In this document: in pieces, positions 53,333 through 61,974 of the stretch
Layout of the letters: every line of letters begins with the position of its first letter
Position numbering within the stretch: position 1 is the stretch's first letter
Source: JAUILH01 sp964230215
GTDB lineage: Bacteria > Bacteroidota > Bacteroidia > Flavobacteriales_D > JAUILH01
NCBI GenBank assembly: GCA_964230215.1
Contig: CAXRGQ010000016.1
Location: 682,001 to 746,000 of the forward strand
Length of the DNA stretch: 64,000 nt
Direction of reading: 5' to 3'
Position numbers and translations under genes: made by a program
The notes under the pieces: model-generated
What the model was told of the DNA's origin: nothing
The model's input: the letters and a program-made list of their open reading frames with translations, nothing else
Database searches by the model: none

Positions 53333-53911
53333 ATGAAGCTGTCCGAATTAGAGTTAAAAAAAGCCATTGATGGCTGTATTAAAGGCGATAACCGATCACA
53401 GGAAATCGTGTTTAAGACATATTACGGCAAAATGTTGTCGGTAGCCATGCGATACACAAAGGAGGTGAATTTAGCTCAAGATTTAATTCAGGAAAGTTTT
53501 ATTAAGGTCTTTGACAAGATTGGAGTTTACGATCATAAGGGATCATTTGAAGGTTGGATAAGACGAATTGTGGTTAACACTACGATAGATTATCTAAGAA
53601 AGAAAAAGCACGAATATTTGGTGCTTGATGACGATGAATCTTATGATGGTAAATACGGTTTACAAACAGAGGAAGAAACCGATGATAGTATTTTTGCAAC
53701 ACTAAAACCTGATGTTGTTTTAAGTGCGATTGAGGAACTTTCCCCTGCTTACAAAACGGTTTTTAATATGTATGTGGTTGAGGGCTACCCTCATCAAGAA
53801 ATTGCAGACATGTTAAATATCAGTGTAGGAACCTCTAAATCTAATCTTGCGAAGGCAAAAATGAATTTGAGAAAAATATTGCTTACAGAACTCAATAATA
53901 AAAATGAATAA
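53333..53911 (+). CDS. ECF-type RNA polymerase sigma factor
   Basis: 192 aa, with region 2 (NLAQDLIQESFIKVFDKIG and KGSFEGWIRRIVVNTTIDYL) and region 4 (LSPAYKTVFNMYVVEGYPHQ then EIADMLNISVGTSKSNLAKAK). The linker carries an acidic insert (VLDDDESYDGKYGLQTEEE). An AGGAG lies about 10 nt before the ATG. The start of the following PKD/type B gene overlaps the last 8 bases, so the pair is translationally coupled, as is common for ECF sigma and its anti-sigma factor. Target promoters unknown. Confidence 0.94.
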   Translation: MKLSELELKKAIDGCIKGDNRSQEIVFKTYYGKMLSVAMRYTKEVNLAQDLIQESFIKVFDKIGVYDHKGSFEGWIRRIVVNTTIDYLRKKKHEYLVLDDDESYDGKYGLQTEEETDDSIFATLKPDVVLSAIEELSPAYKTVFNMYVVEGYPHQEIADMLNISVGTSKSNLAKAKMNLRKILLTELNNKNE

Positions 53912-55214
53912 GTTGGATTTATTTGAATCGATTATAAAGGAGCAAGTGTCCAAGCACGAGATGCCTTACGATCCTAGCCAATGGAGCAAGTTAAATGCTC
54001 GTCTGCCTAAGTCAGGTGGAGGCTCTGGATATGGTATGTTAGCTGCTGGACTATCAAGTGCGCTTATAATTGGTTCATTGTGTTTATTCGGCGGAAGTAT
54101 TAATGATGTAGAAATAGATCATAATTCTTCTTATAAAGCTGTTGCACAATCGCCTAGCAATCTAACAGAGGATTCGAAAGATTTAGTCGCTGATAGAGTT
54201 GACAATAAAGTAGCAACACCTACTGACAACACTTCAGAAGAAGCTCGATCTGACGAAAATCTTCCGATAGAACACATTGCTAAAATGAAGAGTAATACGA
54301 TTAAGGTATACTCACAAGAATCTGCAGAAGAAGTTGTTATCAACTTAGAAAGCATTCCTACAGATCACGAAATCAAATTAGATGATGTACGTGATAATTT
54401 AGGAGAGTCGCTTCCTGCAGACAGCAAAGACAGTAAAGAAGTTCAGGCTTTCTTACCATTACCTGGAACAGCGATTGCTTGTACGGGTGAAAAGATTCCG
54501 TTTGAAATACTTAATTACTCGTCTAAGCAATCCGTTCAATGGGATTTTGGTGATGGCTATGTGTCGTCTGGAAGAAACCCTGAGCATGCGTACGAAAATG
54601 AAGGTAGATATACGGTGAGTTTAACCACTGCTAGAATCGATAATCCTTCTAAGACGAAAACTATTACTACAGAAGTGGTGGTTAATAAATCACCTCAAGC
54701 AAAGCTTGAGTATGTAACAAGCGACAATGCTTCAAGACCAATTACTAATTTTAAAGTGAGCACTCAAGATCAAGCTGATTTTGTTTGGGACTTAGGTAAT
54801 GGTCAAATGGAGAAAGGTAAAACGCCGTCCACCATTTACATGCACAAAGGCAACTATGACGTAGTTGTTAATGTGCAAGGTAAGAATGGATGTAGCACTG
54901 AGCTTACTACCAATGTATATATCGATAAAGAGTATAACCTACTTGCACCAAATGGATTTACATGTGACGGCAATGGAACAAATGACGCGTGGTTCCCTGC
55001 TGCGCTAGAAGAGCTTGGATATCCATTCGATTTAAGAATCTACAACCGTGCAGGAAAGATGGTATATAATACTAATGGGATTAAACCGTGGAATGGTGTG
55101 GACATAAAGACTGGTGAAAATTGCCAGACAGGATTCTACATTTGGCATGTAATTCTAACGAATGAAAAAGGTCAAAAGGAAGAATACCAAGGCCACATTA
55201 GCTTGATGCGCTAA
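53904..55214 (+). CDS. Putative membrane-anchored anti-sigma-like protein with PKD and T9SS type B domains
   Basis: 436 aa. Residues 1-43 look cytoplasmic and soluble (LDLFESIIKEQVSKHEMPYD, QWSKLNARLP), similar in style to the short anti-sigma segments of Bacteroidota. One transmembrane helix follows (about 44-63), then an acidic Ser/Thr-rich linker (about 66-182), PKD1 (183-262; VQWDFGDGYVSSG), PKD2 (263-342; FVWDLGNGQMEKG) and a gliding-motility-associated type B sorting domain (347-436; LLAPNGFTCDGNGTNDAWF, HISLMR). With 43 residues ahead of the helix it is probably not cleaved, leaving the sorting domain in the periplasm. Anti-sigma function is inferred from the overlap with the sigma gene. 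Confidence 0.85.
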   Translation: MNKLDLFESIIKEQVSKHEMPYDPSQWSKLNARLPKSGGGSGYGMLAAGLSSALIIGSLCLFGGSINDVEIDHNSSYKAVAQSPSNLTEDSKDLVADRVDNKVATPTDNTSEEARSDENLPIEHIAKMKSNTIKVYSQESAEEVVINLESIPTDHEIKLDDVRDNLGESLPADSKDSKEVQAFLPLPGTAIACTGEKIPFEILNYSSKQSVQWDFGDGYVSSGRNPEHAYENEGRYTVSLTTARIDNPSKTKTITTEVVVNKSPQAKLEYVTSDNASRPITNFKVSTQDQADFVWDLGNGQMEKGKTPSTIYMHKGNYDVVVNVQGKNGCSTELTTNVYIDKEYNLLAPNGFTCDGNGTNDAWFPAALEELGYPFDLRIYNRAGKMVYNTNGIKPWNGVDIKTGENCQTGFYIWHVILTNEKGQKEEYQGHISLMR

Positions 55215-55235
55215 GACTAACTCTACTAAAAAACG

Positions 55236-55267
55236 AAAGCCTGATAGAAATCTATCAGGCTTTTTTT
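55236..55267 (+). terminator. Rho-independent terminator of the sigma/PKD operon
   Basis: Perfect 13-bp stem AAAGCCTGATAGA / TCTATCAGGCTTT, 2-nt central loop, then TTTT. It lies 22 nt after the stop. Confidence 0.92.
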
Positions 55268-55288
55268 ATATCGAATTAAATGATTCAT

Positions 55289-55630
55289 TTACTCAGGAAA
55301 TCCACACGAAATCCATTGCTCCACAACAGCAATTGTTGAGTCCGAAAGATACGGTCCTCCAAATGGCATCCTAGGCTGAAGCTCTCCCTTTAGCCTAGCA
55401 ACAAGTCGAGGGTTACTTGCTTCATTCTTTATGTTTTGATAACCTACCAACACTACTCCATTCTGTGCACTTGAAGCATCATGACATGGCATACAGTTAT
55501 TTTGAAATATCGGTTCTACATCTGTGGCAAAATCCATCTCATTACACTGCTGCTCTTCAACAGAAACAGTTTTATCTTTAGCACAAGACGCAAGAAACAG
55601 GACAAGTACGGGGTAAATTATCTTTCGCAT
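55289..55630 (-). CDS. Haem-binding (cytochrome c-like) lipoprotein
   Basis: 113 aa from the ATG at 55630 (MRKIIYPVLVLFLASCAKDK), which begins a lipoprotein signal peptide with the lipobox LASC; the longer frame adds nine codons with no support. One CxxCH haem site is present (NNCMPCHDASS). Flanking EPIFQNNC and the end VEQWISCGFPE are typical of planctomycete-type cytochrome c domains in Bacteroidota. Probably an electron carrier or haem sensor in the envelope. It is convergent with the sigma operon. Confidence 0.88.
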   Translation of the reverse strand: MRKIIYPVLVLFLASCAKDKTVSVEEQQCNEMDFATDVEPIFQNNCMPCHDASSAQNGVVLVGYQNIKNEASNPRLVARLKGELQPRMPFGGPYLSDSTIAVVEQWISCGFPE

Positions 55631-55757
55631 TATTCTTAATTTGAGATTAATATACAATAATTATGGAATAGTGAGGGTGTACGTCTCAAATTATCCCTGC
55701 TCCTGGAGATTTTATTGTTGCGTTTGTGACGAACTTCTATGTCGCGCATGATTTAAT

Positions 55758-55791
55758 ACTGACGTTTTCGTGCCTCATTATCATCATCACC
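55758..55791. repeat. Partial third copy of the 71-bp repeat
   Basis: ACTGACGTTTTCGTGCCTCA, then TTATCATCATCACC, resembles the first half of the two full repeats (ACTGACGATTTCGTGCCTCA, TTGTCAGGATGGTG) but diverges after that. Probably an older, decayed copy. Confidence 0.5.
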
Positions 55792-55807
55792 ACTTCCACA
55801 AGCCCAA

Positions 55808-55878
55808 CACACATCACTGACGATTTCGTGCCTCATTGTCAGGATGGTGTTATCTGGCGTTCGATTGTTTCACACTCT
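55808..55878. repeat. 71-bp direct repeat, copy B
   Basis: Runs from CACACATCACTGACGATTTC to GATTGTTTCACACTCT. By eye it differs from copy C (55927-55997) at 4 of 71 positions. The copies start 119 bp apart. Inside, CATCACTGAC and GTCAGGATG can form a hairpin with a bulged A. Confidence 0.85.
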
Positions 55879-55926
55879 TAGTGCCATCAACTACAACTCT
55901 CTTAATCATTATTCCTGCAAACCTTT

Positions 55927-55997
55927 CACACATCACTGACGAATTCGTTCCTCATTGTCAGGATGGTGTTATCTGACGCTCGATTGTTTCACACTCT
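55927..55997. repeat. 71-bp direct repeat, copy C, overlapping the SpoIIE gene stop
   Basis: Same unit as copy B. Its right end includes the TGA and last two codons of the TPR-SpoIIE gene at 55989. On the minus strand the bases beyond copy B still resemble that gene's last codons (GTTGATGGCACTAAGAGTGTG against GTTATAGGCGTGAGAGTGTG), so copy B may be left from a duplication of the gene's 3' end. Confidence 0.8.
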
Positions 55998-58442
55998 CAC
56001 GCCTATAACACACACGTCATCGAGCTGCTCAAAATCGGCTTTCCACTTAGCAAAACTGGCATGAAGGACCTTCTCAATTTCCCCAATTTCATCGTTGAAA
56101 TTCTGCGCAATTAGTTTTCGAAGGTTGCTGTATTTAAATTTCTTGCCCTTCTTACCTCCAAACTGATCTGCATAACCGTCAGAGAAAACTACGATTAAGT
56201 CTGATACATCCACTTTCATGGAGTGATTCGTAAATGGTTTTACCTCATCGTATGGGCCAATTGGTTGTTTATTTGCCTTAATTTCATATAAATACACATC
56301 ATCTGTACCGTCACACAGGATCCCAGGCACCAACTCATTGTTAATTTTCTTTTCTGCCGATTTTGAAAACAACCATAGCGGGTTATTAGCACCAGCATAC
56401 TCTAGCATTGACAGCTTTCGATTTAATCCACATAAAGCAATGTCCATTCCGTCTCTTACACTTAAATTACCTTCCTTATCAAAGGTTTCAATCACACTTT
56501 TATTAAGTTCATCTAGTATTTCACTCGGATGTACTTTCTTGAACTCTTTAACCGCCCTATTCAATCCATTATTTCCTACCATAGATACCATCGCCCCAGG
56601 AACACCATGCCCGGTACAATCCACTGCTGCAAAATAAACGGTATCATCTACTTGGTGCGACCAATAAAAATCTCCTGAAACGATATCCTTTGGCAGAAAT
56701 AGTAGCAAATATTCGCGCAGACTTTTACTAAGCAAACTTGTGCTGGGAAGAATGGCCGACTGCAGCCGCTGCGCGTAAGTAATAGAATCAACTATATCTT
56801 TGTTTTTCTCTTCGATTAGGACGTTTTTATTTTGAATCTCCTCTTTCTGCGCATTTATAGCAATATTCTGCTCCTCCAACAATGCATTCGCTTTCTTCTT
56901 TTGACGATAGCCTCTTAAAATAAAGCCGGCCAAGGCTAGTAATAATATGAATCCAATTACAGCAAAAAGAAGCTGAATGTCTTTTTTTCTGTTCTGCTCA
57001 TCAAGTAGTTCCTTTTCTTGCTCCGACTGTTTACTTTTTAATTCTGCCTGCTTTCTTTTAGCAGTTTCGGCGAGTGCTTTAGCTTGTTTGAGTTCGTTCT
57101 CTTTATTTAAATTCTCTATTTCCTTTGCTTTGTTTTCGTTTTCAAGTTGAGCCTGTTTTTTCTCTAGCTCAAGCTGCCTTTGCTGAGCCATAGCATTCTT
57201 CTGTTCTAGTGCCAATAACTGAAGTTCCTGCGCTTGACGCAAAGCTTGTTCTTTTGATTTCTCAATTTCCAACTTGCTTAACTCATTCTCCTTATTTAGC
57301 AGGGCAATTTCCTTTTCTTTCTGTTCAGACTCGTACTTTTCTTTCATCTCAGCCACGGCGTTGGAATAATCAGATTTAAAGATTGAATCTTTCATCGCCG
57401 CATAATTCGACATATAGATTGCCGAGAGTCTGTATTCATGCATTTTAAATAATAGGGTACCTAAATCGATACTTATGCTGGATAATAAGTCATAATCTCC
57501 AAGCTTTTGACCCATTCTATAAGATGAATCATAGTACGCTAGGGCTGCCGTTGTATCATAGAGGTCTAAAGATCTTTTAGCTTGATGAAGATAAATATCT
57601 CCAAGTACTTGGTTGGCATCAACAATTTCAGCATAATGTTTTGCTTTTAGCAAGTATTGATCCGCCAATTCCATATCTCCATGATTCTTAGTAATAGAGT
57701 ACAGCTTCATCCAACCGTGAGCTAGCCCACTAATATCTCCGAGTTCCTCTTTAATCTTCATTGATTCTCTAGAGACTTCCAGCTGTTCCTCGTACGACAT
57801 ACCTTGTTTCTGCATGGCGATAACATAATTATTGATGACTACAGATTTAGTTTTCAAGTCCTGTATTTCATTTCTTAAGGCATATGACTGGTTATAAAAC
57901 TCAATCGCTTTTTCATTATCTCCAATTCTAACAAATAAGCCTCCAAGATGACTCAAGGTTAGGGCCTTGTTGTCTGCAACATGATAGTCTTCATATATCC
58001 GCAGGGCATCCATGTACATTTCAATAGCCTTATCGTATTTTGCCTGATTGTAATATATGACCCCAAGACTGCTAACACATGCATCTATACCGTCTTTGGC
58101 ATTAATTGATTTATTGAGATCGTAGGCTTTGTTAACATACTTCTCAGCATTTTCATAATCTCCAGACAGATCATATGCTATCCCGGCCAATCGCAGTGCA
58201 TAAGCTTGATTGTAGATGTCATTAAGTGACTCGGCCTTATTCGCCGATTTGATTGCATATTCAAGAAATAACTTGTTGTCTTTGCCGTAATACTGAAGCG
58301 ATATCTCTCTCAGAATTTCTGCTTTGTCTTTTTCACTTGCTGAAACTAGTTTTTGCTTTAAGGCTTCCACATCATTCTGACCAACTCCAATTATCGACAG
58401 TAAAAGAAAAAATAATAATAGATATATTCTGGAGCCTTGCAT
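55989..58442 (-). CDS. TPR-repeat SpoIIE-family serine phosphatase (paralog 1)
   Basis: 817 aa. Signal peptide (1-21), TPR array (about 30-350), long coiled coil rich in Glu/Lys/Gln (about 365-485), one transmembrane helix (near 492-510, LLFAVIGFILLLALAGFIL), a second short coiled coil (near 520-550), and a C-terminal PP2C/SpoIIE domain (about 560-817). Metal-binding aspartates are in FAAVDCTGHGVPGAMVSMVG and VVFSDGYADQFGGKKGK. Likely a sensor whose periplasmic TPRs control cytoplasmic dephosphorylation of an unknown STAS or other target. Lies 10 nt after paralog 2, same strand. Confidence 0.92.
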   Translation of the reverse strand: MQGSRIYLLLFFLLLSIIGVGQNDVEALKQKLVSASEKDKAEILREISLQYYGKDNKLFLEYAIKSANKAESLNDIYNQAYALRLAGIAYDLSGDYENAEKYVNKAYDLNKSINAKDGIDACVSSLGVIYYNQAKYDKAIEMYMDALRIYEDYHVADNKALTLSHLGGLFVRIGDNEKAIEFYNQSYALRNEIQDLKTKSVVINNYVIAMQKQGMSYEEQLEVSRESMKIKEELGDISGLAHGWMKLYSITKNHGDMELADQYLLKAKHYAEIVDANQVLGDIYLHQAKRSLDLYDTTAALAYYDSSYRMGQKLGDYDLLSSISIDLGTLLFKMHEYRLSAIYMSNYAAMKDSIFKSDYSNAVAEMKEKYESEQKEKEIALLNKENELSKLEIEKSKEQALRQAQELQLLALEQKNAMAQQRQLELEKKQAQLENENKAKEIENLNKENELKQAKALAETAKRKQAELKSKQSEQEKELLDEQNRKKDIQLLFAVIGFILLLALAGFILRGYRQKKKANALLEEQNIAINAQKEEIQNKNVLIEEKNKDIVDSITYAQRLQSAILPSTSLLSKSLREYLLLFLPKDIVSGDFYWSHQVDDTVYFAAVDCTGHGVPGAMVSMVGNNGLNRAVKEFKKVHPSEILDELNKSVIETFDKEGNLSVRDGMDIALCGLNRKLSMLEYAGANNPLWLFSKSAEKKINNELVPGILCDGTDDVYLYEIKANKQPIGPYDEVKPFTNHSMKVDVSDLIVVFSDGYADQFGGKKGKKFKYSNLRKLIAQNFNDEIGEIEKVLHASFAKWKADFEQLDDVCVIGVRV

Positions 58443-58452
58443 GATAAAACTA

Positions 58453-61191
58453 CTAAACCTTAATGCCTATTACACACACATCATCCAGTTGTTCAAAATC
58501 TCCCATCCACTTTGTAAAAACATCTTCAAGATGATTTTTTTGATCTGTTAGTGATTTCACATTAATAGTAAGCAATATCTGTTTTAGCGTTCTGTATTTA
58601 AACTTCTTCCCCTTAGCACCGCCAAATTGATCAGCAAATCCATCGCTAAAAATGTACACGGTATCTCCTTGATTGAGCTCCAAAGAATGGTTTTGAAAAC
58701 TAGTAGCAACATCATGAACCCCAATTGGCTGCTTATCTCCTTTAATTTCGAACAAATTCAGTCCATTATCAGATAAGGTGGGAGCTGCAACATTACCTGA
58801 AACAGCAATACTCTCAGCTTTCGACACTATCCAAAGAGGATTGTTAGCACCAGAAAACTCTAGTTTATTACCAGACAGGCTGCATAGCGCTATATCCATA
58901 CCATCTTTTATATCCACCTGATTGTCATCACCAAACCGTGCTGTTTGACTTTTTTGAAATTCTCCAATTACAATCTCACGTGTCTTATCGAGAATTTGGC
59001 CTGGCTCCTTCAAACCATATTCTCGCACTGATCGATTTAAACCATTATTACAAATAACAGAAACCATTGCTCCAGGCACACCATGACCTGTACAATCTGC
59101 AGCAGCAATTAATCTACGATCGCCTTGCTCTTCCATCCAATAAAAATCCCCTGATACTATGTCTTTGGGTCTAAACAATACAAAGGCATCATTGAATGCG
59201 CTGCTAAACTCTTCTATATCCGGTAGCAGAGCTGTTTGTAGTCGCTTTGCGTATGAAATGGAATCAAGAATGTCCTTGTTTTTTTCTTCTATTGTCAGCT
59301 TTTGCAATTGAATTTCATCGCGCTGAGTAACAATTTCATCGTTTTTCTCTTGTAGAGCTACATTGGCCTTTTTTCTCAGTCTGTTCGACCTAATCGCCAA
59401 TGCTATAGCAGCAACAGCAAACACTATAATCCCTATTAACCATATGATTTGCTCTGATTTTCTCTTATTCTCTTCAGAAATAATTGCTTTTTCAGCCTGA
59501 ACCTTATCCGCTTCCATTTTAGCCGCCATTTCTGAAGACTGAGAGAGCTTAAGCGAATCCTCTATTTGTTGCGTTTCGTAAAGAGTCCTCATTTCCGCTA
59601 TTTGCTGAGCCATGTTGTCAGAAAAAACAGAGTCCTTTAAATCTATATACAGGCGTAAGAAATCGTGACTTTCCTTATATCTACCCAGATGAGTATTAAT
59701 GTTAGCTAGTGTGATATATGAGTCTAAAAAGTATGAATTGTTCTGTAAAGACTTCCTGTAATCATAAGCCTCACTAACATATTTCAAAGCCTTAAGGTGC
59801 TCTCCTTTTTCTTCATATATCACGCCAATATTATGCGCCAACCCAGCATAATTACTAACATCATTTAACTCCTTAAATATTTTATAGGATTGCTCATAGT
59901 AGTCAAGCGCTTTATCCAAATCACCGGCTAGCGATTTGTATGTATTTCCTAGTGATAATAAGTTTAATGCGATATCAAGAGGATTGTTTTGTTCTCTAGC
60001 AACTTTTCCACTCAGCTCATAATAGTAAAGTGTAGAGTCAAAATTCTTCCTTTCAGAATAATAGGCCGCCATTGACCCGTAGTAAGAATTCCTTATGGAT
60101 GGATTGCTTTGAAAAGTTGGTAATGATGCTATTTTTTGTAGGAATTGCTTGTGCATTACTGAGTCCTTTAAATCACCATATATATAGGCGATATTCCCAT
60201 AACTAATTGCAATTAATTTATCGTTCCCATTTGCCTTTCTAATCTCAAGTGCCTTTAGGTGTGCCTTTAATGCTTGCTCAAAATCCTTAGAGTTGTGGGC
60301 CGCACTTCCTTTATACTCCAAAGCACTCGACATTCCTAATGAATCATTGGCGAGCTCATAATAATGTGCAGCGCTATCGGCTGACATGTATACTGAATCC
60401 AAAATATCTTTTGAGTAATAAACACTAGCAATGTTTATCCAAGCATGTCCGATATTAACATTACTTCCAGTTTTTTTAAACCCCTCAAGTGAATTTCTGA
60501 AATTTAATAAAGCATCATCATAATAACCGTTTCTATACTTCAAAATTGCGATATTCATGTTTAACCCTGACACTTCATTTGTATCACTTTTATCAATGAA
60601 TTTTAACGCGTTCTCAAAAGACAATTGAGCACTCTTAATATCTGCTTTATTATAAGCGACTATTCCTTCTCTTTTAAAGTATGAATAAACTACTCCATCA
60701 ATCGGATTTTTGTTTTTAAAGGCTTTAAAACCATCCAAATATTTCTGCATATTAATGATATCCCCAATTTTCTCAAATTGACTACACATATCATTGTATA
60801 AACTGGCTTGACCAATTTTACCAACCTTTGTGGATGGATTTTTATTACCATATTCCTCAAACAACTCAATAGCCCCGGTTATATTAGATTTTGAAAACTC
60901 TATGCGAATTAACTGCTTGACGGCAGAATAATACTCCTTGAATTGCTTTGAACCCTTATAGCACTCAAGTACTTTTTTATAGTAATCGGACTTGATTGCT
61001 ATATCTTCTGTGTGATTTTTACCCAAATAATAATTGGCACGACATCCCTCTTTTTTGTTCGAGTTAATAAATGCCTTTAATTCATCTTTAGATTTAGAGG
61101 CTATATCCACCTGCGTGTAGCCTAGATTAAAAATGACTGTAAAAACTGCAAATGTGATTAGCGCACTAATTCTCTGGCTTATAGCATACAT
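58453..61191 (-). CDS. TPR-repeat SpoIIE-family serine phosphatase (paralog 2)
   Basis: 912 aa, same architecture as its neighbour: signal peptide (1-26), TPRs (about 40-520), coiled coil, one transmembrane helix (near 590-608, IWLIGIIVFAVAAIALAI), linker (TIEEKNKDILDSISYAKRLQ, nearly the same as in paralog 1) and SpoIIE domain (AAADCTGHGVPGAMVSVICN, YIFSDGFADQFGGAKGKKFK). The two share the ending LDDVCVIG. A tandem duplication with diverged sensor halves is likely. Its start lies inside the last 26 nt of the methyltransferase gene. Confidence 0.92.
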   Translation of the reverse strand: MYAISQRISALITFAVFTVIFNLGYTQVDIASKSKDELKAFINSNKKEGCRANYYLGKNHTEDIAIKSDYYKKVLECYKGSKQFKEYYSAVKQLIRIEFSKSNITGAIELFEEYGNKNPSTKVGKIGQASLYNDMCSQFEKIGDIINMQKYLDGFKAFKNKNPIDGVVYSYFKREGIVAYNKADIKSAQLSFENALKFIDKSDTNEVSGLNMNIAILKYRNGYYDDALLNFRNSLEGFKKTGSNVNIGHAWINIASVYYSKDILDSVYMSADSAAHYYELANDSLGMSSALEYKGSAAHNSKDFEQALKAHLKALEIRKANGNDKLIAISYGNIAYIYGDLKDSVMHKQFLQKIASLPTFQSNPSIRNSYYGSMAAYYSERKNFDSTLYYYELSGKVAREQNNPLDIALNLLSLGNTYKSLAGDLDKALDYYEQSYKIFKELNDVSNYAGLAHNIGVIYEEKGEHLKALKYVSEAYDYRKSLQNNSYFLDSYITLANINTHLGRYKESHDFLRLYIDLKDSVFSDNMAQQIAEMRTLYETQQIEDSLKLSQSSEMAAKMEADKVQAEKAIISEENKRKSEQIIWLIGIIVFAVAAIALAIRSNRLRKKANVALQEKNDEIVTQRDEIQLQKLTIEEKNKDILDSISYAKRLQTALLPDIEEFSSAFNDAFVLFRPKDIVSGDFYWMEEQGDRRLIAAADCTGHGVPGAMVSVICNNGLNRSVREYGLKEPGQILDKTREIVIGEFQKSQTARFGDDNQVDIKDGMDIALCSLSGNKLEFSGANNPLWIVSKAESIAVSGNVAAPTLSDNGLNLFEIKGDKQPIGVHDVATSFQNHSLELNQGDTVYIFSDGFADQFGGAKGKKFKYRTLKQILLTINVKSLTDQKNHLEDVFTKWMGDFEQLDDVCVIGIKV

Positions 61192-61942
61192 AGAGCATTT
61201 CTTCTTTTTGGATTCTGAATCGTTCTACCTTCTCCAATCCAATCTCCTCTTGTAAAGAAAACTCCTTTACCTCAAATCCAGCGTTCGTTAGTTTTTTTGG
61301 GTAGTCATTCCCGAATAGCCTGACATGGTCTTTCTGCCAATAATGTTTTTCACGATCTTCGGGACTAGTTATTGATGGGTCCTCATAAGTTTCTTCCCGC
61401 GTAGTATCTAATGGAACTTGAAAGATTCCCCACCCACCTGGTTTCATAACTCGACACAACTCTGTCATGCATTGATGTGCATCTTCCACGTGTTCTAAGA
61501 CATGATTACAGAATACAACATCATATTGGTTGTCTTCCAATGGAATATTATGCAGATCAAAATGTAAATCTGCGATAGGAGATTCCAAATCACCTGTTGT
61601 GTAATCTAAATTCTTTTGTTCTTTAAATGTCTTATGAAAACACTGTTCGGGAGCGATATGCAATACCTTCAGATTGGCAGTAAAAAAATTCGTGTGATTA
61701 TTTAGATAATACCACATCAATCTGTGACGCTCTAAACTGAGACAATATGGACAAAGCACGTTATCCCTTCTAGCTACTTTTGAACCATATGACAAGAACT
61801 TCCGGAACGATTTTTCACATACAGTACACTCAACATTGTTGCCTTTATAAATAAGTGGGGCTATGCGTTTAAACACATAACTCATTCTAATCAACAATGG
61901 ACGCGGCAATGTATTTAATAGCCAACTATACAGCTTTTTCAT
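61166..61942 (-). CDS. SAM-dependent methyltransferase with zinc-ribbon N-terminus
   Basis: 258 aa. Two CxxC pairs (CTVCEKSFRKF and CPYCLSLERHR; about residues 38-75) probably bind zinc. The class I methyltransferase domain follows (LKVLHIAPEQCFHKTF, then VVFCNHVLEHVEDAHQCM, and RVMKPGGWGIFQVPLD). Relatives are often found with glycosyltransferases and act in surface-polysaccharide synthesis, but none is adjacent here, so the substrate is open. It overlaps the start of paralog 2 by 26 nt and is probably co-transcribed. Confidence 0.88.
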   Translation of the reverse strand: MKKLYSWLLNTLPRPLLIRMSYVFKRIAPLIYKGNNVECTVCEKSFRKFLSYGSKVARRDNVLCPYCLSLERHRLMWYYLNNHTNFFTANLKVLHIAPEQCFHKTFKEQKNLDYTTGDLESPIADLHFDLHNIPLEDNQYDVVFCNHVLEHVEDAHQCMTELCRVMKPGGWGIFQVPLDTTREETYEDPSITSPEDREKHYWQKDHVRLFGNDYPKKLTNAGFEVKEFSLQEEIGLEKVERFRIQKEEMLYVCYKPEN

Positions 61943-61974
61943 AATCTAATAAAGCCTAAAAATAGCTATAATGT

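Larger units (their letters stand above)
55631..55988. other. Gene-free, repeat-bearing intergenic region
   Basis: About 360 bp without a plausible gene. It holds a pair of 71-bp direct repeats (second reaching into the next gene's 3' end), a partial third copy, and short inverted repeats. No promoter of good quality was found for the lipoprotein at 55630. Confidence 0.6.

Noticed and set aside
55758..55997. Possible CRISPR-like array
   Set aside because: Only two full copies and one partial copy, 71-bp units with 119-bp period, no cas genes, and the last copy overlaps a coding region.
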